Notes: generated by a model from the sequence alone, not told the origin. Counted from the stretch's first letter, positions 25,961 through 35,594 are shown. The stretch is DNA of 64,000 nucleotides from JBDRTU01 sp043823825 (GCA_043823825.1 JBDRTU010000026.1:1-64000), one strand, 5' to 3'. Numbers and translations: made by a program.

Positions 25961-26710
25961 CTACGCGACTAATTGCTTATAACCTGTCCGTTCAACGAGA
26001 TCAACTAGTTCCTCCCCTGCTGACTTAACTATTTTCCCGTTTACTAAAACATGAACGTGAGTCGGCTTTAGATAATACAACAACCGCTGGTAATGTGTTA
26101 TTACTAATACACTAGTCTTCGGACCCACAAACTCTTTGACTGTCTTAGCCACTAATTTTAAAGCATCAATGTCTAAGCCAGAGTCAGTTTCGTCTAAAAT
26201 TGCTACTTTCGGCTTTAGGATTAGGAGTTGTAAAATTTCTAAGCGCTTCTTTTCTCCACCAGAAAAACTATCATTAACACTACGGCTGAAAAAATCTGGA
26301 TTGAGTTTTAGACGTTTCCCTGCTTGGTTGAGTAGTATTTCAACATCGGATGCGGATAACGGTTTTAGTTTTTCTGCAGTACGCCTAGCGTTTAAAGTAC
26401 TTAATAAAAAATCTCTGACACTTAAACCCGGAATCGCCACTGGATACTGAAATGCCAAAAACAAACCTCGCTGCGCCCGCTCCTCTGCCTTAAGCACTAA
26501 CACATCCCTCCCCGCTAATAAAGCCTGCCCACCTGCAATTTCATAGTTCGGATGTCCAGCTAAAGCCGCGGCTAAAGTAGATTTACCGCTGCCATTTGGC
26601 CCCATCAGCGCATGCACTTCTCCAGCACCTATTGATAAAGATAGGTCGCGGATTATAACCTTGCCTTCAACTTTTATTTGCAAATTTTTTATCTCTAATA
26701 AATTTGACAT
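25961..26710 (-). CDS. sufC: Fe-S assembly ATPase SufC
   Basis: A 249-residue ABC-type ATPase with Walker A GPNGSGKST near 37-45, the SufC-typical signature SFSGGEKKRLEILQLL, Walker B AILDETDSGLDIDALK and switch His in VITHYQRLL. It powers the SufBCD scaffold. It lies directly upstream of sufB and 8 bases downstream of the superoxide dismutase gene. Confidence 0.96.
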   Translation of the reverse strand: MSNLLEIKNLQIKVEGKVIIRDLSLSIGAGEVHALMGPNGSGKSTLAAALAGHPNYEIAGGQALLAGRDVLVLKAEERAQRGLFLAFQYPVAIPGLSVRDFLLSTLNARRTAEKLKPLSASDVEILLNQAGKRLKLNPDFFSRSVNDSFSGGEKKRLEILQLLILKPKVAILDETDSGLDIDALKLVAKTVKEFVGPKTSVLVITHYQRLLYYLKPTHVHVLVNGKIVKSAGEELVDLVERTGYKQLVA

Positions 26711-26718
26711 TGGGCAAT

Positions 26719-27324
26719 TTATTTTAACCTACTAGCCACCTCATCCCAGTTAACAACATTCCACCAAGCCTTAATATAATCAGGTCTCTTATTCTGATAT
26801 TTTAAATAATAAGCGTGTTCCCAAACATCTAGTACTAAGAGTGGGGTTAAACCCTGCGTAATAGGGCTATCTTGATTAGGTGTAGTGATAACGCTAAGTT
26901 TCTTTGAACTATCGCTAACGACCCAGACCCAGCCACTACCAAAAAGTTTAGTAGCTGCGTCGGTAAAATTATCACGCAACTTTTTAAACTCTCCAAAATT
27001 TTTATTTAGCATATCTGCTAGCTCGCCGCTTGGCTCCACTCCTCCACCAGCCGGCGGATTCATACTAGTCCAAAAGAGTGAATGATTATAATGACCACCG
27101 CCATTATTTATTACGGCGCCTCGCACTGCTTCAGGAACTTGAGCTAAATTACCCAACAGCTCTTCTAGAGACTTGTCTTTAAGTTCTGGTACTTTCTCAA
27201 GAGCTTCATTTAATTTATTAACATAAGTTTGATGGTGTTTAGAATGGTGAATTTCCATAGTTCCTTTATCAATAAACGGCTCTAAAGCATCATAACTGTA
27301 TAGTAGTTTTGGTAAAGAAAACAT
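26719..27324 (-). CDS. sodA: superoxide dismutase, Mn/Fe family
   Basis: A 201-residue enzyme that turns superoxide into oxygen and peroxide. Ligands are visible in [13 protein letters not shown] (His), [12 protein letters not shown] (His), [11 protein letters not shown] (Asp, His). The Gly in NGGGHYNHS and the Gln in TPNQDSPI fit the manganese or cambialistic type, which is an inference. It is the second gene of the SUF operon, so oxidative defence and cluster building are controlled together. There is no signal peptide. Confidence 0.95.
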   Translation of the reverse strand: MFSLPKLLYSYDALEPFIDKGTMEIHHSKHHQTYVNKLNEALEKVPELKDKSLEELLGNLAQVPEAVRGAVINNGGGHYNHSLFWTSMNPPAGGGVEPSGELADMLNKNFGEFKKLRDNFTDAATKLFGSGWVWVVSDSSKKLSVITTPNQDSPITQGLTPLLVLDVWEHAYYLKYQNKRPDYIKAWWNVVNWDEVASRLK

Positions 27325-27334
27325 AATTTTTAAA

Positions 27335-27757
27335 TTAAGGATTAGTAGTTAGATTAGATTTTTTATAAAGATCAGCTAAGCTGTAACTGTCCAAGATAGA
27401 ATAAATTTTATGATGAATAGCGCACCATCCTTGTTTCATTAAACATAATTTTTCACGAATACAATTTGCCCGGTCACTAGTGCACTTAGTGGGCGCTAAA
27501 TCGCCTTCCAAAATTGTTAGCACTTCGACTAATTTAATTTGGTAGGCTGGACGAGCTAAAATGTAACCACCACCAGCACCCTCTTTACTAACGATAATAT
27601 TTGCCCGCTTTAAAGTGGCGGCCAGCCGTTCAATGTATTTAAGCGGCAATTTTTTTTGACGCGATATTTCCTTAAGTGAAATTAATCGTTTTGGCCGCTG
27701 GACCAGGGCTTCTAAGAAACTAAGTCCATAATCGCCTTTTGTTGATAATCCAAACAT
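27335..27757 (-). CDS. Rrf2-family (IscR-like) Fe-S-sensing repressor
   Basis: A 140-residue regulator with the Rrf2 winged helix: [10 protein letters not shown], the recognition segment [19 protein letters not shown] and the wing [14 protein letters not shown]. The C-terminal half has cysteines spaced C-x6-C-x5-C ([15 protein letters not shown]), close to the 2Fe-2S site of IscR. It heads the operon rrf2-sod-sufC-sufB-sufD-sufS-sufU. An inverted repeat overlapping its own promoter should be its operator, giving self-control and control of the whole operon. Confidence 0.92.
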   Translation of the reverse strand: MFGLSTKGDYGLSFLEALVQRPKRLISLKEISRQKKLPLKYIERLAATLKRANIIVSKEGAGGGYILARPAYQIKLVEVLTILEGDLAPTKCTSDRANCIREKLCLMKQGWCAIHHKIYSILDSYSLADLYKKSNLTTNP

Positions 27758-27768
27758 ATAAATAAATT

Positions 27769-27817
27769 ACTCCTACCCTCTAAGTAGGAGTATAAACAAC
27801 ATCAAAAATCGTGTCAA
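27769..27817 (-). promoter_or_regulatory. SUF operon promoter with Rrf2 operator
   Basis: Minus-strand TTGACA at 27812-27817, 17-base spacer, TATACT at 27789-27794. The perfect inverted repeat ACTCCTAC-N7-GTAGGAGT at 27769-27791 covers the end of the -10 box and the transcription start, and lies 12 bases before the rrf2 ATG. This is the classic place for a repressor to block RNA polymerase. The rest of the gap up to 28002 shows no convincing gene. Confidence 0.8.
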
Positions 27818-28001
27818 GTTCTAAAAGTATACTCCAATTCCAAGTATCGGAGTTTGCTGTTCTTTCTGACACACCGTTATGCTCATCTCGCACGCCGTAG
27901 CGCCTTGAGTTTTCTGGGGGAGAATCACCTACTAGCATCTGATCTGATTCGCTAATGCTAAGTATTGGGGCCTGGCACAAAGGCGTGTCAAGTAACCGCT
28001 G

Positions 28002-28700
28002 TTATTTTTTCTTTTTCTGATGTTTTCTTTGTTTAGCTATTTGTAGTAAAAAAGTAACTGCAACAAAAACGATGGCCGACACTAAACCAATTAATACCAT
28101 ACTACCTGATTTATTAACCTTTATAGTAGATGCTGTTTTAGTTGTTGCTAAATCATCTAGTTTGGGCGTGCTGCTAAGTAATTGATTGTCTTCAGTAAGG
28201 GTGATGTCTTCCACTAAATCTAGAATCGTAAAGGTGGCGGCCTCTAAGGCACCAATCAAATTGGTTTCATGACTATTAGTTGCCTTAACATAACCCTCAC
28301 TCACTTGCACTATCGCCTTCCCTAAAGAGATGGTTTTAAAAGTAATACTAACTAGACTAGTCTCGTCACCAACATACCCTCCCTCTTTGATTATTCCTAC
28401 AAAAGTAACTTTACCTTTACTATTGGCAAATGTTGGTTCCACAGGCCAATCAGAAATAATACTGTCACTAGTTTCTAATTTAGTTACTCTCAACTTGCTT
28501 TTATCAAAACTAATAGTAGAGCCAACTTCATTCACTAAATACTCACCAGTCGCTAATTTAACTTCCACAGTTATTAAACTACCCTTAGTATAAAGACCGC
28601 TGGTGGGCAATAAAAAAATGGTACTAGCAGACGAAGCTGGTAGCACCCAAATCAGATTAACTAATATTCCTAAAGCAAGTATTTTACAGCTACTCCACAT
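28002..28700 (-). CDS. cohesin-type surface protein, membrane anchored
   Basis: A 232-residue exported protein: signal-like helix at about 5-25 ending ASSAS, one beta-sandwich of the cohesin/dockerin-binding type at about 27-165 (LYTKGSLITVEVKLATGE, GSTISFDKSKLRV, VSITFKTISLGKA), a linker, and a C-terminal helix at 205-222 with a basic KQRKHQKKKK stop. Cohesin-like domains act in adhesion or in holding other surface proteins. No dockerin partner was seen in this window. It lies between the SUF operon and secF. Confidence 0.75.
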   Translation of the reverse strand: MWSSCKILALGILVNLIWVLPASSASTIFLLPTSGLYTKGSLITVEVKLATGEYLVNEVGSTISFDKSKLRVTKLETSDSIISDWPVEPTFANSKGKVTFVGIIKEGGYVGDETSLVSITFKTISLGKAIVQVSEGYVKATNSHETNLIGALEAATFTILDLVEDITLTEDNQLLSSTPKLDDLATTKTASTIKVNKSGSMVLIGLVSAIVFVAVTFLLQIAKQRKHQKKKK

Positions 28701-28734
28701 GTTTATTTTACTTAAGGAAATTATGAAAAGATTT

Positions 28735-29631
28735 TTAATGTCGGTCTGTAAGCTTGTACCATTCTACTAACAAAGGAGAAGCAATAAAAATAGATGAATA
28801 AGTACCTATAGCAATACCCACAATTAAAGCTAAAGCAAAATAGTGAATGGTTGAACCGCCATAAAAAAATAAAGCTGCCAACACCAGTAAAGTTGTTAAA
28901 GAAGTATTAATTGAGCGAGTTAAAGTATCGTTGATGCTTTTGTTAACAACTTGATCAAAACTACCAATTATTCCTCTAAATAAATTTTCGCGAGTTCTGT
29001 CAAACACCACGATAGTATCATGCACCGAAAAACCTAACACAGTTAGTATTGCCGAAACAAATAAACTATCAACTTCAACATTTAGATAATGCCCCAATAC
29101 AGAAAAAATTCCAACTGTAATTAAAACATCATGCGCTAAAGCGGCAATAGCTGATAAACCATACTTCCACGATGCAACTGGTTTCGCCACTTTACGAAAG
29201 GCCCAAGCAATATACAAAATAATGAAAATCAAAGCAAAACCAATTACCCACAAGGCGCGTTTGCCTAATTCGGCGCCTAAGGTTGGGCCAATAGACTCAA
29301 AGCGTTTACTTTGAATATCACCATGGTTTTCTCTGAGTAAGCTCAAAATACTTTGATGCTCATCTTCGGAAACATCGCGAAAACGAAATATCACGTCCTG
29401 CTCCCCAGTTGGCTGAATTACTACTCCACCCAGGTTAAAAGGTTCTAAGGTTTGATGTAATTGATCGTTAGTTGGTCGCTCGTTAATAAAAGCAACCTCT
29501 AGTAAAGATCCACCAGTAAAATCAATGCCAAGATTTAGACCCCAAAAAGATAAACTGACAACGCTGGCAACAATCAGTAGTGTTGAAAAAATATAGCCTA
29601 TTTTACGATTAGCAATAAAATTTATTTTCAT
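28735..29631 (-). CDS. secF: protein translocase subunit SecF
   Basis: A 298-residue RND-type membrane protein with GLNLGIDFTGGSLLEV near 29-45, six helices, and the family block SVHDTIVVFDRTREN near 202-216. SecF and SecD use the proton gradient to help exported proteins leave the SecYEG channel. It overlaps secD by 4 bases (ATGA). Confidence 0.96.
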   Translation of the reverse strand: MKINFIANRKIGYIFSTLLIVASVVSLSFWGLNLGIDFTGGSLLEVAFINERPTNDQLHQTLEPFNLGGVVIQPTGEQDVIFRFRDVSEDEHQSILSLLRENHGDIQSKRFESIGPTLGAELGKRALWVIGFALIFIILYIAWAFRKVAKPVASWKYGLSAIAALAHDVLITVGIFSVLGHYLNVEVDSLFVSAILTVLGFSVHDTIVVFDRTRENLFRGIIGSFDQVVNKSINDTLTRSINTSLTTLLVLAALFFYGGSTIHYFALALIVGIAIGTYSSIFIASPLLVEWYKLTDRH

Positions 29632-31412
29632 AGTTGCCTTGTTATATTTTTTTTACTCACACCAAACAAGAAAATCGCGCGTGAAAATTTGTTGCCAGCT
29701 ACTAAACGTAAAAAAGTTCTAGTAACCGTAATGGCCGAAAACATGCTAATTAAAATACCAATAGATAAGGTAATAGCAAAACCCTTAATCAGAGAGGTTC
29801 CAAACCAAATTAAAATTATCGCGGTAATCAAGCTGGAAATGTTTGAATCACGAATAGAGGTCCAGGCTCGCTTAAAACCCTCTTCAATCGCTTGAGTTAA
29901 AGGCTTGCCCATGCGTAATTCCTCTTTTAATCGCTCAAAAATAAGAATATTGGCGTCTACAGCCATTCCTACTGATAAGATAAATCCAGCAATACCAGCC
30001 AAAGTTAGGGTTACCGACCATAGTTTAAAAATAGCAAAGGTAATCAAAGCATAGATAACTAAAGCAACTATTGATAATAAACCAGGCAGCCGGTAATAAA
30101 ACAACATAAAGAGTGCAACTACAATCAAACCAACAATACCAGCGAATAAACTTTTTTCTACTGAGACCTTACCTAAAGTCGCATCTACAGTTTGTTGATT
30201 AATTAAATGTATTGGTACTGGAAGTGCCCCAGCGTTTAAACGCTGTGCCAGCTCTTTAGCCTCGACTAAGGTAAATTCACCAGTAATCACTGCTTGCCCG
30301 CCAGTAATTTCTTGTTGAACAGTAGGGACACTAATCGGCACACCATCTAAGAAAATAGCAACCGGCTTACCGACATTACGACCAGTAATCTCAGCAAATA
30401 AATCAGATCCCTCATCATTAAAAGTTAACTGCACTTCAGGAATTCCAGTATTGGGATCAAACTGCACTTGGGACCGTTTTAATTGTTTACCAGAAAGACC
30501 TGTGCTAATCCATGGATCAACTTGATCAAAAGCAGTACCTCTTACTAAAATATGGCTAGCCCTGAGCTCTAATACATTTTGCCCGTTTTCTTCAACCTGC
30601 CGTTCCCCTGTTTTCTTAATAATATGATAACCAAATTGAGTTTCTGATAACTCTTTACTTACTTCATCTACTGCTAGCGCTTTCACTGCTTGTTCAAATT
30701 CAGGCACCATTACACCCTCTCGAAACCAATCAAGATCACCGCCTAACGGGGCAGAACCATCTTCGGAAAATTCTTTTGCTAGAGCAGCAAAATCGGCACC
30801 CACCACCAAAGCTTTTTGCAATATCTCCTCGGCTAGCTCTTTAACATTTATTTTTTCTGCCTCATTATCTTGCAATAACTTCCCTTCGTCAGACTCTTTA
30901 AATTCTAAAATCGGCGTTTCGCCAATTAGTTGTATGGCCTGATTAACATCTTTAATACCAGCGAGCTCCACAATTACACGCCAATTATCGCCCGACTTAT
31001 TTGTTTGCACAACTGGTTCTGATACACCAAAAAAATTAATACGCCGCTCCACCACATCTTTAACACCTTCTACCGCAGCAGCTTCTTCACCAGCCTGAAT
31101 CTCACTAAGATCGGCTTGGTACACTAGGTGACTACCACCTTGTAAATCTAAGCCTAATTGCACCTGCCATTTATTCCAAAATGAAGTTCCGGGAATCCAA
31201 GCTGGTGCTTTAGGAAAATCCACCAAACCTGTAAAAATAGTAATCACCAAAATAACAAACACTAGCCACCATGATTTTTTTCGTGGCGTCATCTTGCCAA
31301 ACAATACCTTACCTAACCAGAGAAAAGGTTTGCCTAGCCAAACTAAAAAACTGGAACCCGAGTCAGTCTCTAACGGGCGATTATTCCTTAAGTTGTCATT
31401 ACTAGAATTCAT
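29628..31412 (-). CDS. secD: protein translocase subunit SecD with inserted parvulin domain
   Basis: A 594-residue SecD. The first helix is at about 48-66, D-motif GLDLQGGSHLVYQ is at 87-99, and the C-terminal six-helix part includes VGMAVDANILIFERLKEE. Residues about 187-290 are not usual SecD: they form a PpiC-type rotamase domain (ADFAALAKEFSEDGSAPLGG, DWFREGVMVPEFEQAV, FGYHIIKKT). It sits in the external P1 head, where it could meet proteins as they leave the channel. The gene overlaps secF. The SecD call is certain; activity of the rotamase domain is inference. Confidence 0.95.
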   Translation of the reverse strand: MNSSNDNLRNNRPLETDSGSSFLVWLGKPFLWLGKVLFGKMTPRKKSWWLVFVILVITIFTGLVDFPKAPAWIPGTSFWNKWQVQLGLDLQGGSHLVYQADLSEIQAGEEAAAVEGVKDVVERRINFFGVSEPVVQTNKSGDNWRVIVELAGIKDVNQAIQLIGETPILEFKESDEGKLLQDNEAEKINVKELAEEILQKALVVGADFAALAKEFSEDGSAPLGGDLDWFREGVMVPEFEQAVKALAVDEVSKELSETQFGYHIIKKTGERQVEENGQNVLELRASHILVRGTAFDQVDPWISTGLSGKQLKRSQVQFDPNTGIPEVQLTFNDEGSDLFAEITGRNVGKPVAIFLDGVPISVPTVQQEITGGQAVITGEFTLVEAKELAQRLNAGALPVPIHLINQQTVDATLGKVSVEKSLFAGIVGLIVVALFMLFYYRLPGLLSIVALVIYALITFAIFKLWSVTLTLAGIAGFILSVGMAVDANILIFERLKEELRMGKPLTQAIEEGFKRAWTSIRDSNISSLITAIILIWFGTSLIKGFAITLSIGILISMFSAITVTRTFLRLVAGNKFSRAIFLFGVSKKNITRQL

Positions 31413-31519
31413 GTTTCAGAAAAAACCAAGGTTAAAACCGAGGTAACGTTATCACGGTAACATATAAATAACTACCTGACAAGCTGTAATTTAGATAGCA
31501 TTATTTATTTTTTTTGTTA

Positions 31520-33286
31520 TTAAGCGATAAAACCTCCGGCTTGTAATTGCCACAGAGTATGGTACACACCGCCGGATTTTTTAAGTAATTCTTGATGAGT
31601 GCCTGTTTCTTGAATCTCTCCGTGGCGCATCACAATAATTCTATCCATTTTCATTATAGTGGAAAGCCGGTGTGCAATTACCAAGGTAGTTTTACCCTTC
31701 ATTAAATTGACTAAGGCATCTTGAATAATTCCCTCGGTGTGAGAATCAAGACTACTGGTGGCTTCGTCCAAAACTAGAATCGGAGCATTTTTTAGAATAG
31801 CTCGAGCAATGGCAACTCGTTGCCGTTCTCCACCCGATAACTTAACTCCTCTTTCACCCACATAAGTTTGATAACCATTAGGTAGTCGATCAATAAATTC
31901 GTCACAGTGTGCTAGTTTGGCAGCCGCTATTACTTCCTGATTAGTGGCGCTTGTCTTGCCATATCTAATATTTTCCATCAGTGTGCGGTGAAAAAGAACT
32001 GGATCCTGTGGTACTAAACTTACTTGTCGACGTAAAGAATTTTGAGTTACTTCTGTTATATTCTGATTATCAATATAAATAGCGCCGTCGGGTACATCGT
32101 AAAATCTAAACATCAACGAAACTAAAGTTGATTTACCGGCCCCCGATGGCCCAACTAACCCTACCTTTTCACCTGCTAACACTTTTAAATTAAAATTCTT
32201 AATTACCTCTAATTCTTTAGTATAGGTAAAATTAATATTTTTAAATTCTACCTCTCCTTTAATTACCTGTAATTTAGTTGCGCCATGCACATCTTTCACT
32301 TGGTGAGGTGTATTTAATATTTCCACCATTTCCTCGGCATCAGCCAAGTGTCGATAAATACGGCGGATCACGCGTCCAAAATCCCACAAACGCATAAAAA
32401 CCTGAATAATGTAACTCTGAATTAAAACAAAGCCACCAATAGTTAATAAGCCGCGCTGCCAAAGCGAAATTGCAGCATAAAAAATTGCGAATTCTAAGAT
32501 AGCCATAAAGGCGCCCTGAATCGTCTCAATATTAGAATCATAATCCCAACTCTTCTTCGTTAATCTATATTGCTCCGCAGTCAATTCACCAAAACCCGCT
32601 TGCTCCACTGCTAAACCCGTAAACACTTTAACGTTGGCGCTATTAGTGATGGTATCTGCCAAATAAGCAGTCACTCTGCTATCTTGAGTAGCGGCTGCCT
32701 CATTTAATCTTAACAAACGTAAAGTCAAAAAATAATTGATAGTCAAATAAAGCAAGGTCCAGGCCAGTAAAATAAAGCCCAGGGTAGGATACAACCAAAA
32801 CAACACCAACGTCACCGACAGCACCCTAATGGCTGTCGGCATTAAATTCCAATAAAGCGAATCGGCTATATCCTCAAATCCTCGCACTAATCTACCAATT
32901 TTTCTAACTAAAGCGCCCACAAAACGATTGGTAAAGAAACCAAACGAATGATTATGTAAATATTCAAAACTGGTATTATTTAGATCGGCAATGACTTTGG
33001 GTTGAAAATAGTTGTTAGTGTAAGTAGCGATTCGATAAAATAACCATTCAATAGCATTTAATAACAAAATAAACCAAATTATTCCTTTTAATTGCACAAC
33101 TACCTCGGCTATATTTGAAGCTTGCGAAAACACTAACTCATCAATAAATTTTTTATAATAAAAAGGAACTATAATCGGCACCACCGACGCTAAAGCAATT
33201 GATATTAAGATTATCCAAAAAAACAGCTGATAACGACGGACATGCTGCCAAAAAACTACATAAGTTTGTTTAGTGATTTTTTTCAT
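31520..33286 (-). CDS. ABC exporter half-transporter (MsbA/multidrug type)
   Basis: A 588-residue protein with six helices in the first 320 residues and a C-terminal ATPase: Walker A GPSGAGKST, Q-loop VPQDPVLF, signature LSGGERQRVAIARAI, Walker B ILVLDEATSSLDS and switch IAHRLST. It should act as a homodimer exporting lipid, drug or peptide. It has its own promoter and stands alone, so the substrate cannot be told. Confidence 0.93.
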   Translation of the reverse strand: MKKITKQTYVVFWQHVRRYQLFFWIILISIALASVVPIIVPFYYKKFIDELVFSQASNIAEVVVQLKGIIWFILLLNAIEWLFYRIATYTNNYFQPKVIADLNNTSFEYLHNHSFGFFTNRFVGALVRKIGRLVRGFEDIADSLYWNLMPTAIRVLSVTLVLFWLYPTLGFILLAWTLLYLTINYFLTLRLLRLNEAAATQDSRVTAYLADTITNSANVKVFTGLAVEQAGFGELTAEQYRLTKKSWDYDSNIETIQGAFMAILEFAIFYAAISLWQRGLLTIGGFVLIQSYIIQVFMRLWDFGRVIRRIYRHLADAEEMVEILNTPHQVKDVHGATKLQVIKGEVEFKNINFTYTKELEVIKNFNLKVLAGEKVGLVGPSGAGKSTLVSLMFRFYDVPDGAIYIDNQNITEVTQNSLRRQVSLVPQDPVLFHRTLMENIRYGKTSATNQEVIAAAKLAHCDEFIDRLPNGYQTYVGERGVKLSGGERQRVAIARAILKNAPILVLDEATSSLDSHTEGIIQDALVNLMKGKTTLVIAHRLSTIMKMDRIIVMRHGEIQETGTHQELLKKSGGVYHTLWQLQAGGFIA

Positions 33287-33318
33287 TAAATAAAAAAATT
33301 AAAGCTGAGCGAATTAAA

Positions 33319-33347
33319 ATAGTATCATAATATTCGCCAACTGACAA
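33319..33347 (-). promoter_or_regulatory. promoter of the ABC exporter
   Basis: Minus-strand TTGTCA at 33342-33347, 17-base spacer, TACTAT at 33319-33324. The start would be about 25 bases before the ATG. Confidence 0.6.
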
Positions 33348-33374
33348 GAATAACCCTCTACTACTTACCAACAT

Positions 33375-33881
33375 CTACTTACTAGCAGCTAATTTAGCTG
33401 CCTGACGTTTACGGTAATCCCAAATATACCAAATAATATAAACAACACCCAACACTGCATAATTACTAAGCAAGAATGAAGAGTGTCCCCAGGCATAACC
33501 ATCAACAGTATAATTGGAAAACGGCCATAACCAAGGGGTGGGGAAAAAGTCAGCTTCGTGAAGCGGTACATCAATAGCAATATGTAAAAACGCTGCTGCT
33601 AAAGGCCACCATGGTTTGCGACGGATCAACCAAACAATTACAAAAATAGCTAACCAGGTAAACAAGCTATGCCAAATGTTGTAGAGGGTTAAAATATAGG
33701 CCGGAACTACCAAAGCCTGGGGCGACCCAAAGCTCCCACTATTAAAAAGGTTTAAAACAAATAAAATGCCAAAGGAAAAAATATCCGGCGCTACTCCAAA
33801 AAAGACTGCCATCCAGCGCGCTTCAGATTTAGCTTTTGCGTACACTACCGCGACCCACAAGCCGTGGGAAAAAATATCCAT
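33375..33881 (-). CDS. YdjM/DUF457-like membrane protein
   Basis: A 168-residue protein with four or five helices. His and Asp groups near the membrane surface, in MDIFSHGLW, GVAPDIFSFG and FLHIAIDVPLHE, resemble the YdjM/DUF457 family of putative membrane-bound metal-dependent hydrolases. No reaction has been shown for most members. It is next to the RMD1-family gene in the same direction. Confidence 0.6.
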   Translation of the reverse strand: MDIFSHGLWVAVVYAKAKSEARWMAVFFGVAPDIFSFGILFVLNLFNSGSFGSPQALVVPAYILTLYNIWHSLFTWLAIFVIVWLIRRKPWWPLAAAFLHIAIDVPLHEADFFPTPWLWPFSNYTVDGYAWGHSSFLLSNYAVLGVVYIIWYIWDYRKRQAAKLAASK

Positions 33882-33905
33882 CTTAAAAAATAATAATAAA
33901 ACTCT

Positions 33906-34709
33906 TTAACCAAATAAATCTATTAAAATAAAAATAATGTCCACAACAAATAGAAAAACGATCGCTGCTTCTAATACATTAGCTATACGATTTTGTAATT
34001 GATCAATAATGAACTTACTGGAGTTTGAGATAATTTCCAGTTTTCTGCTGATAATTTGTGAACGGCGTTGAATGGCATATTGAGAAGAAAGGTGCTGATA
34101 TAGCTGCTGCATTTCTTCTCCCCGTTCCCACACAACCTCAGGATCATCTAATAAAGATAAATTATAAGCCAATTCATGTTGAATTGCATTAGCTAAGCCA
34201 ACTTGTTTTATTAACTCTCGCCGACTAACAATAAAACGGCCTTCTCGCGACAAGGTATCAACTGATTCTTCCAGTTTTTCTAAATTGCGGTCTATTAGAT
34301 CTTCATAATATTCCAATGCAACTGAACGAGAAAGTATTATGGCTACCAACTTAACAATGTCTAAAAAAAATTTATTTACTGATAGCTCGTTTGTAGATAC
34401 TCTGCTTTTGCGATCGCCTATGTTTAAAGTGAAATTATCAGAAAAAACTCGGCGGTTGGCGCGGATAGAAAATTGTTTTAATCGAGCCAGCCATTGCTTT
34501 TCTTCATTTAACGCAAAATTGAAAAAAACCACTGAGCCATAATCAAATACCACCAAATACTTAGTTGCTGCTAATTCTACAATAATTGGATCATGATCCC
34601 GAAGTTTTCCCAAGTCCTTTACTTTTGTCTGTAATTTTGACAAATCAAAGCTAGTAGCTATATCATAAGCTGATACTGAAATAGTTTTATTTTTTCTGAT
34701 TGGAGTCAT
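33906..34709 (-). CDS. RMD1/YagE family protein (DUF155)
   Basis: A 267-residue protein of the RMD1/YagE family. The family pattern is seen in VVFDYGSVVFFN near 52-63, ERGEEMQQLYQHLSSQYAI near 190-208, and the end RIANVLEAAIVFLFVVDIIFILIDLF, which is a C-terminal membrane helix. Mitochondrial relatives (RMND1) support organelle translation; the bacterial role is unknown. The protein is probably anchored with its bulk in the cytoplasm. Confidence 0.85.
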   Translation of the reverse strand: MTPIRKNKTISVSAYDIATSFDLSKLQTKVKDLGKLRDHDPIIVELAATKYLVVFDYGSVVFFNFALNEEKQWLARLKQFSIRANRRVFSDNFTLNIGDRKSRVSTNELSVNKFFLDIVKLVAIILSRSVALEYYEDLIDRNLEKLEESVDTLSREGRFIVSRRELIKQVGLANAIQHELAYNLSLLDDPEVVWERGEEMQQLYQHLSSQYAIQRRSQIISRKLEIISNSSKFIIDQLQNRIANVLEAAIVFLFVVDIIFILIDLFG

Positions 34710-34823
34710 AAGTTAAAGGAGATTACTTTATGTCTGATCAACTGTCCTGCCTATAAATTCATTAATAAATTTGCTTAAATTTTAACATTTTTTAACGCAC
34801 ATAGCAAGCGTGATGATAGTAAT

Positions 34824-34852
34824 TTGACAAATAAATAATCATGCAATAAAGT
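34824..34852 (+). promoter_or_regulatory. promoter of the 34.9 kb secreted protein
   Basis: TTGACA at 34824-34829, 17-base spacer, TAAAGT at 34847-34852. The leader would be about 50 bases, ending in an AAAAGGAG ribosome site. Confidence 0.7.
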
Positions 34853-34909
34853 GTATGTAATAAACAATGAACTGAATTAAAAAAACACACAAATAAAAGG
34901 AGAAGTGTA

Positions 34910-35524
34910 ATGAAAACTGTAATTTTAACAATATTGATAATCATCTCGCTCACCCAATTTGCTGCGGCACAGTCTCAACTATTATTACCTAATTTTATTG
35001 AACATCAGGTGATTGATATTCATCTTTTAAAATCAATTTACCATGATCTAGGAAACTATAAAGCGGAAATATCAACAGGCATAATCTGCTGGGGCACTGG
35101 AATCTATTATAGATCTAACTCAACAGATCAAGAAATTTATTGGACATTGGATGTTGTTGAAGGTAAAATAAATTTTGTTTTTAATTATCAACTAGAAATG
35201 GCTGATGCTAAATATTTCGCTACTGTCAAAAAAAGTCCCTGGCAACTCAGAGTCGAGAACGGAGAAACTACTATTCATTTTGAAGTTAATGAAGTGTTAA
35301 CAAAAAAAGGGACAATTGGAGACTTTAAAAAAATCTTCGAAAAATCATTCAAAGAATTATCAACTCTAAGATTTCTAAAAAATCTTAAACTCAAATCATT
35401 TTTTGATGAGGAAAAACCAAAACATGATCTACATCTTAAAAAAACCCGCTGGTTTCAAAAAGCGGGTTTATTTATTTTAATAAATTCTAGGAACGTTGAT
35501 GATAATCTTGCTTGTTGTTTTTGA
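34910..35524 (+). CDS. secreted hypothetical protein reading through a terminator
   Basis: A 204-residue protein with a signal peptide (MKTVILTILIIISLTQFAAA, cut before QSQ). The mature part has no known motif. AAAAGGAG lies before the ATG and a good promoter lies further upstream. From about codon 178 the frame runs straight through a strong terminator hairpin and stops 45 bases beyond it, so the last 27 residues (from TRWFQKAG) are probably not part of the original protein. A lost stop codon or a frameshift is likely. Confidence 0.65.
   Translation: MKTVILTILIIISLTQFAAAQSQLLLPNFIEHQVIDIHLLKSIYHDLGNYKAEISTGIICWGTGIYYRSNSTDQEIYWTLDVVEGKINFVFNYQLEMADAKYFATVKKSPWQLRVENGETTIHFEVNEVLTKKGTIGDFKKIFEKSFKELSTLRFLKNLKLKSFFDEEKPKHDLHLKKTRWFQKAGLFILINSRNVDDNLACCF
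35436..35478 (+). terminator. terminator inside the 3' end of the secreted-protein ORF
   Basis: Stem AAACCCGCT/AGCGGGTTT with a 10-base loop, followed by ATTTATTTT. It lies before the ORF stop codon at 35522-35524. Confidence 0.75.
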
Positions 35525-35594
35525 TAAATTAGTTGAATTCCACAGATTTAATATTCTTATCTTTTTATTAATTATTTACCATGGCAATGTTTAT

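Noticed and set aside
27780..27980. 66-codon minus-strand frame before rrf2
   Set aside because: It covers the rrf2 promoter and operator, has no ribosome site and no recognisable sequence.
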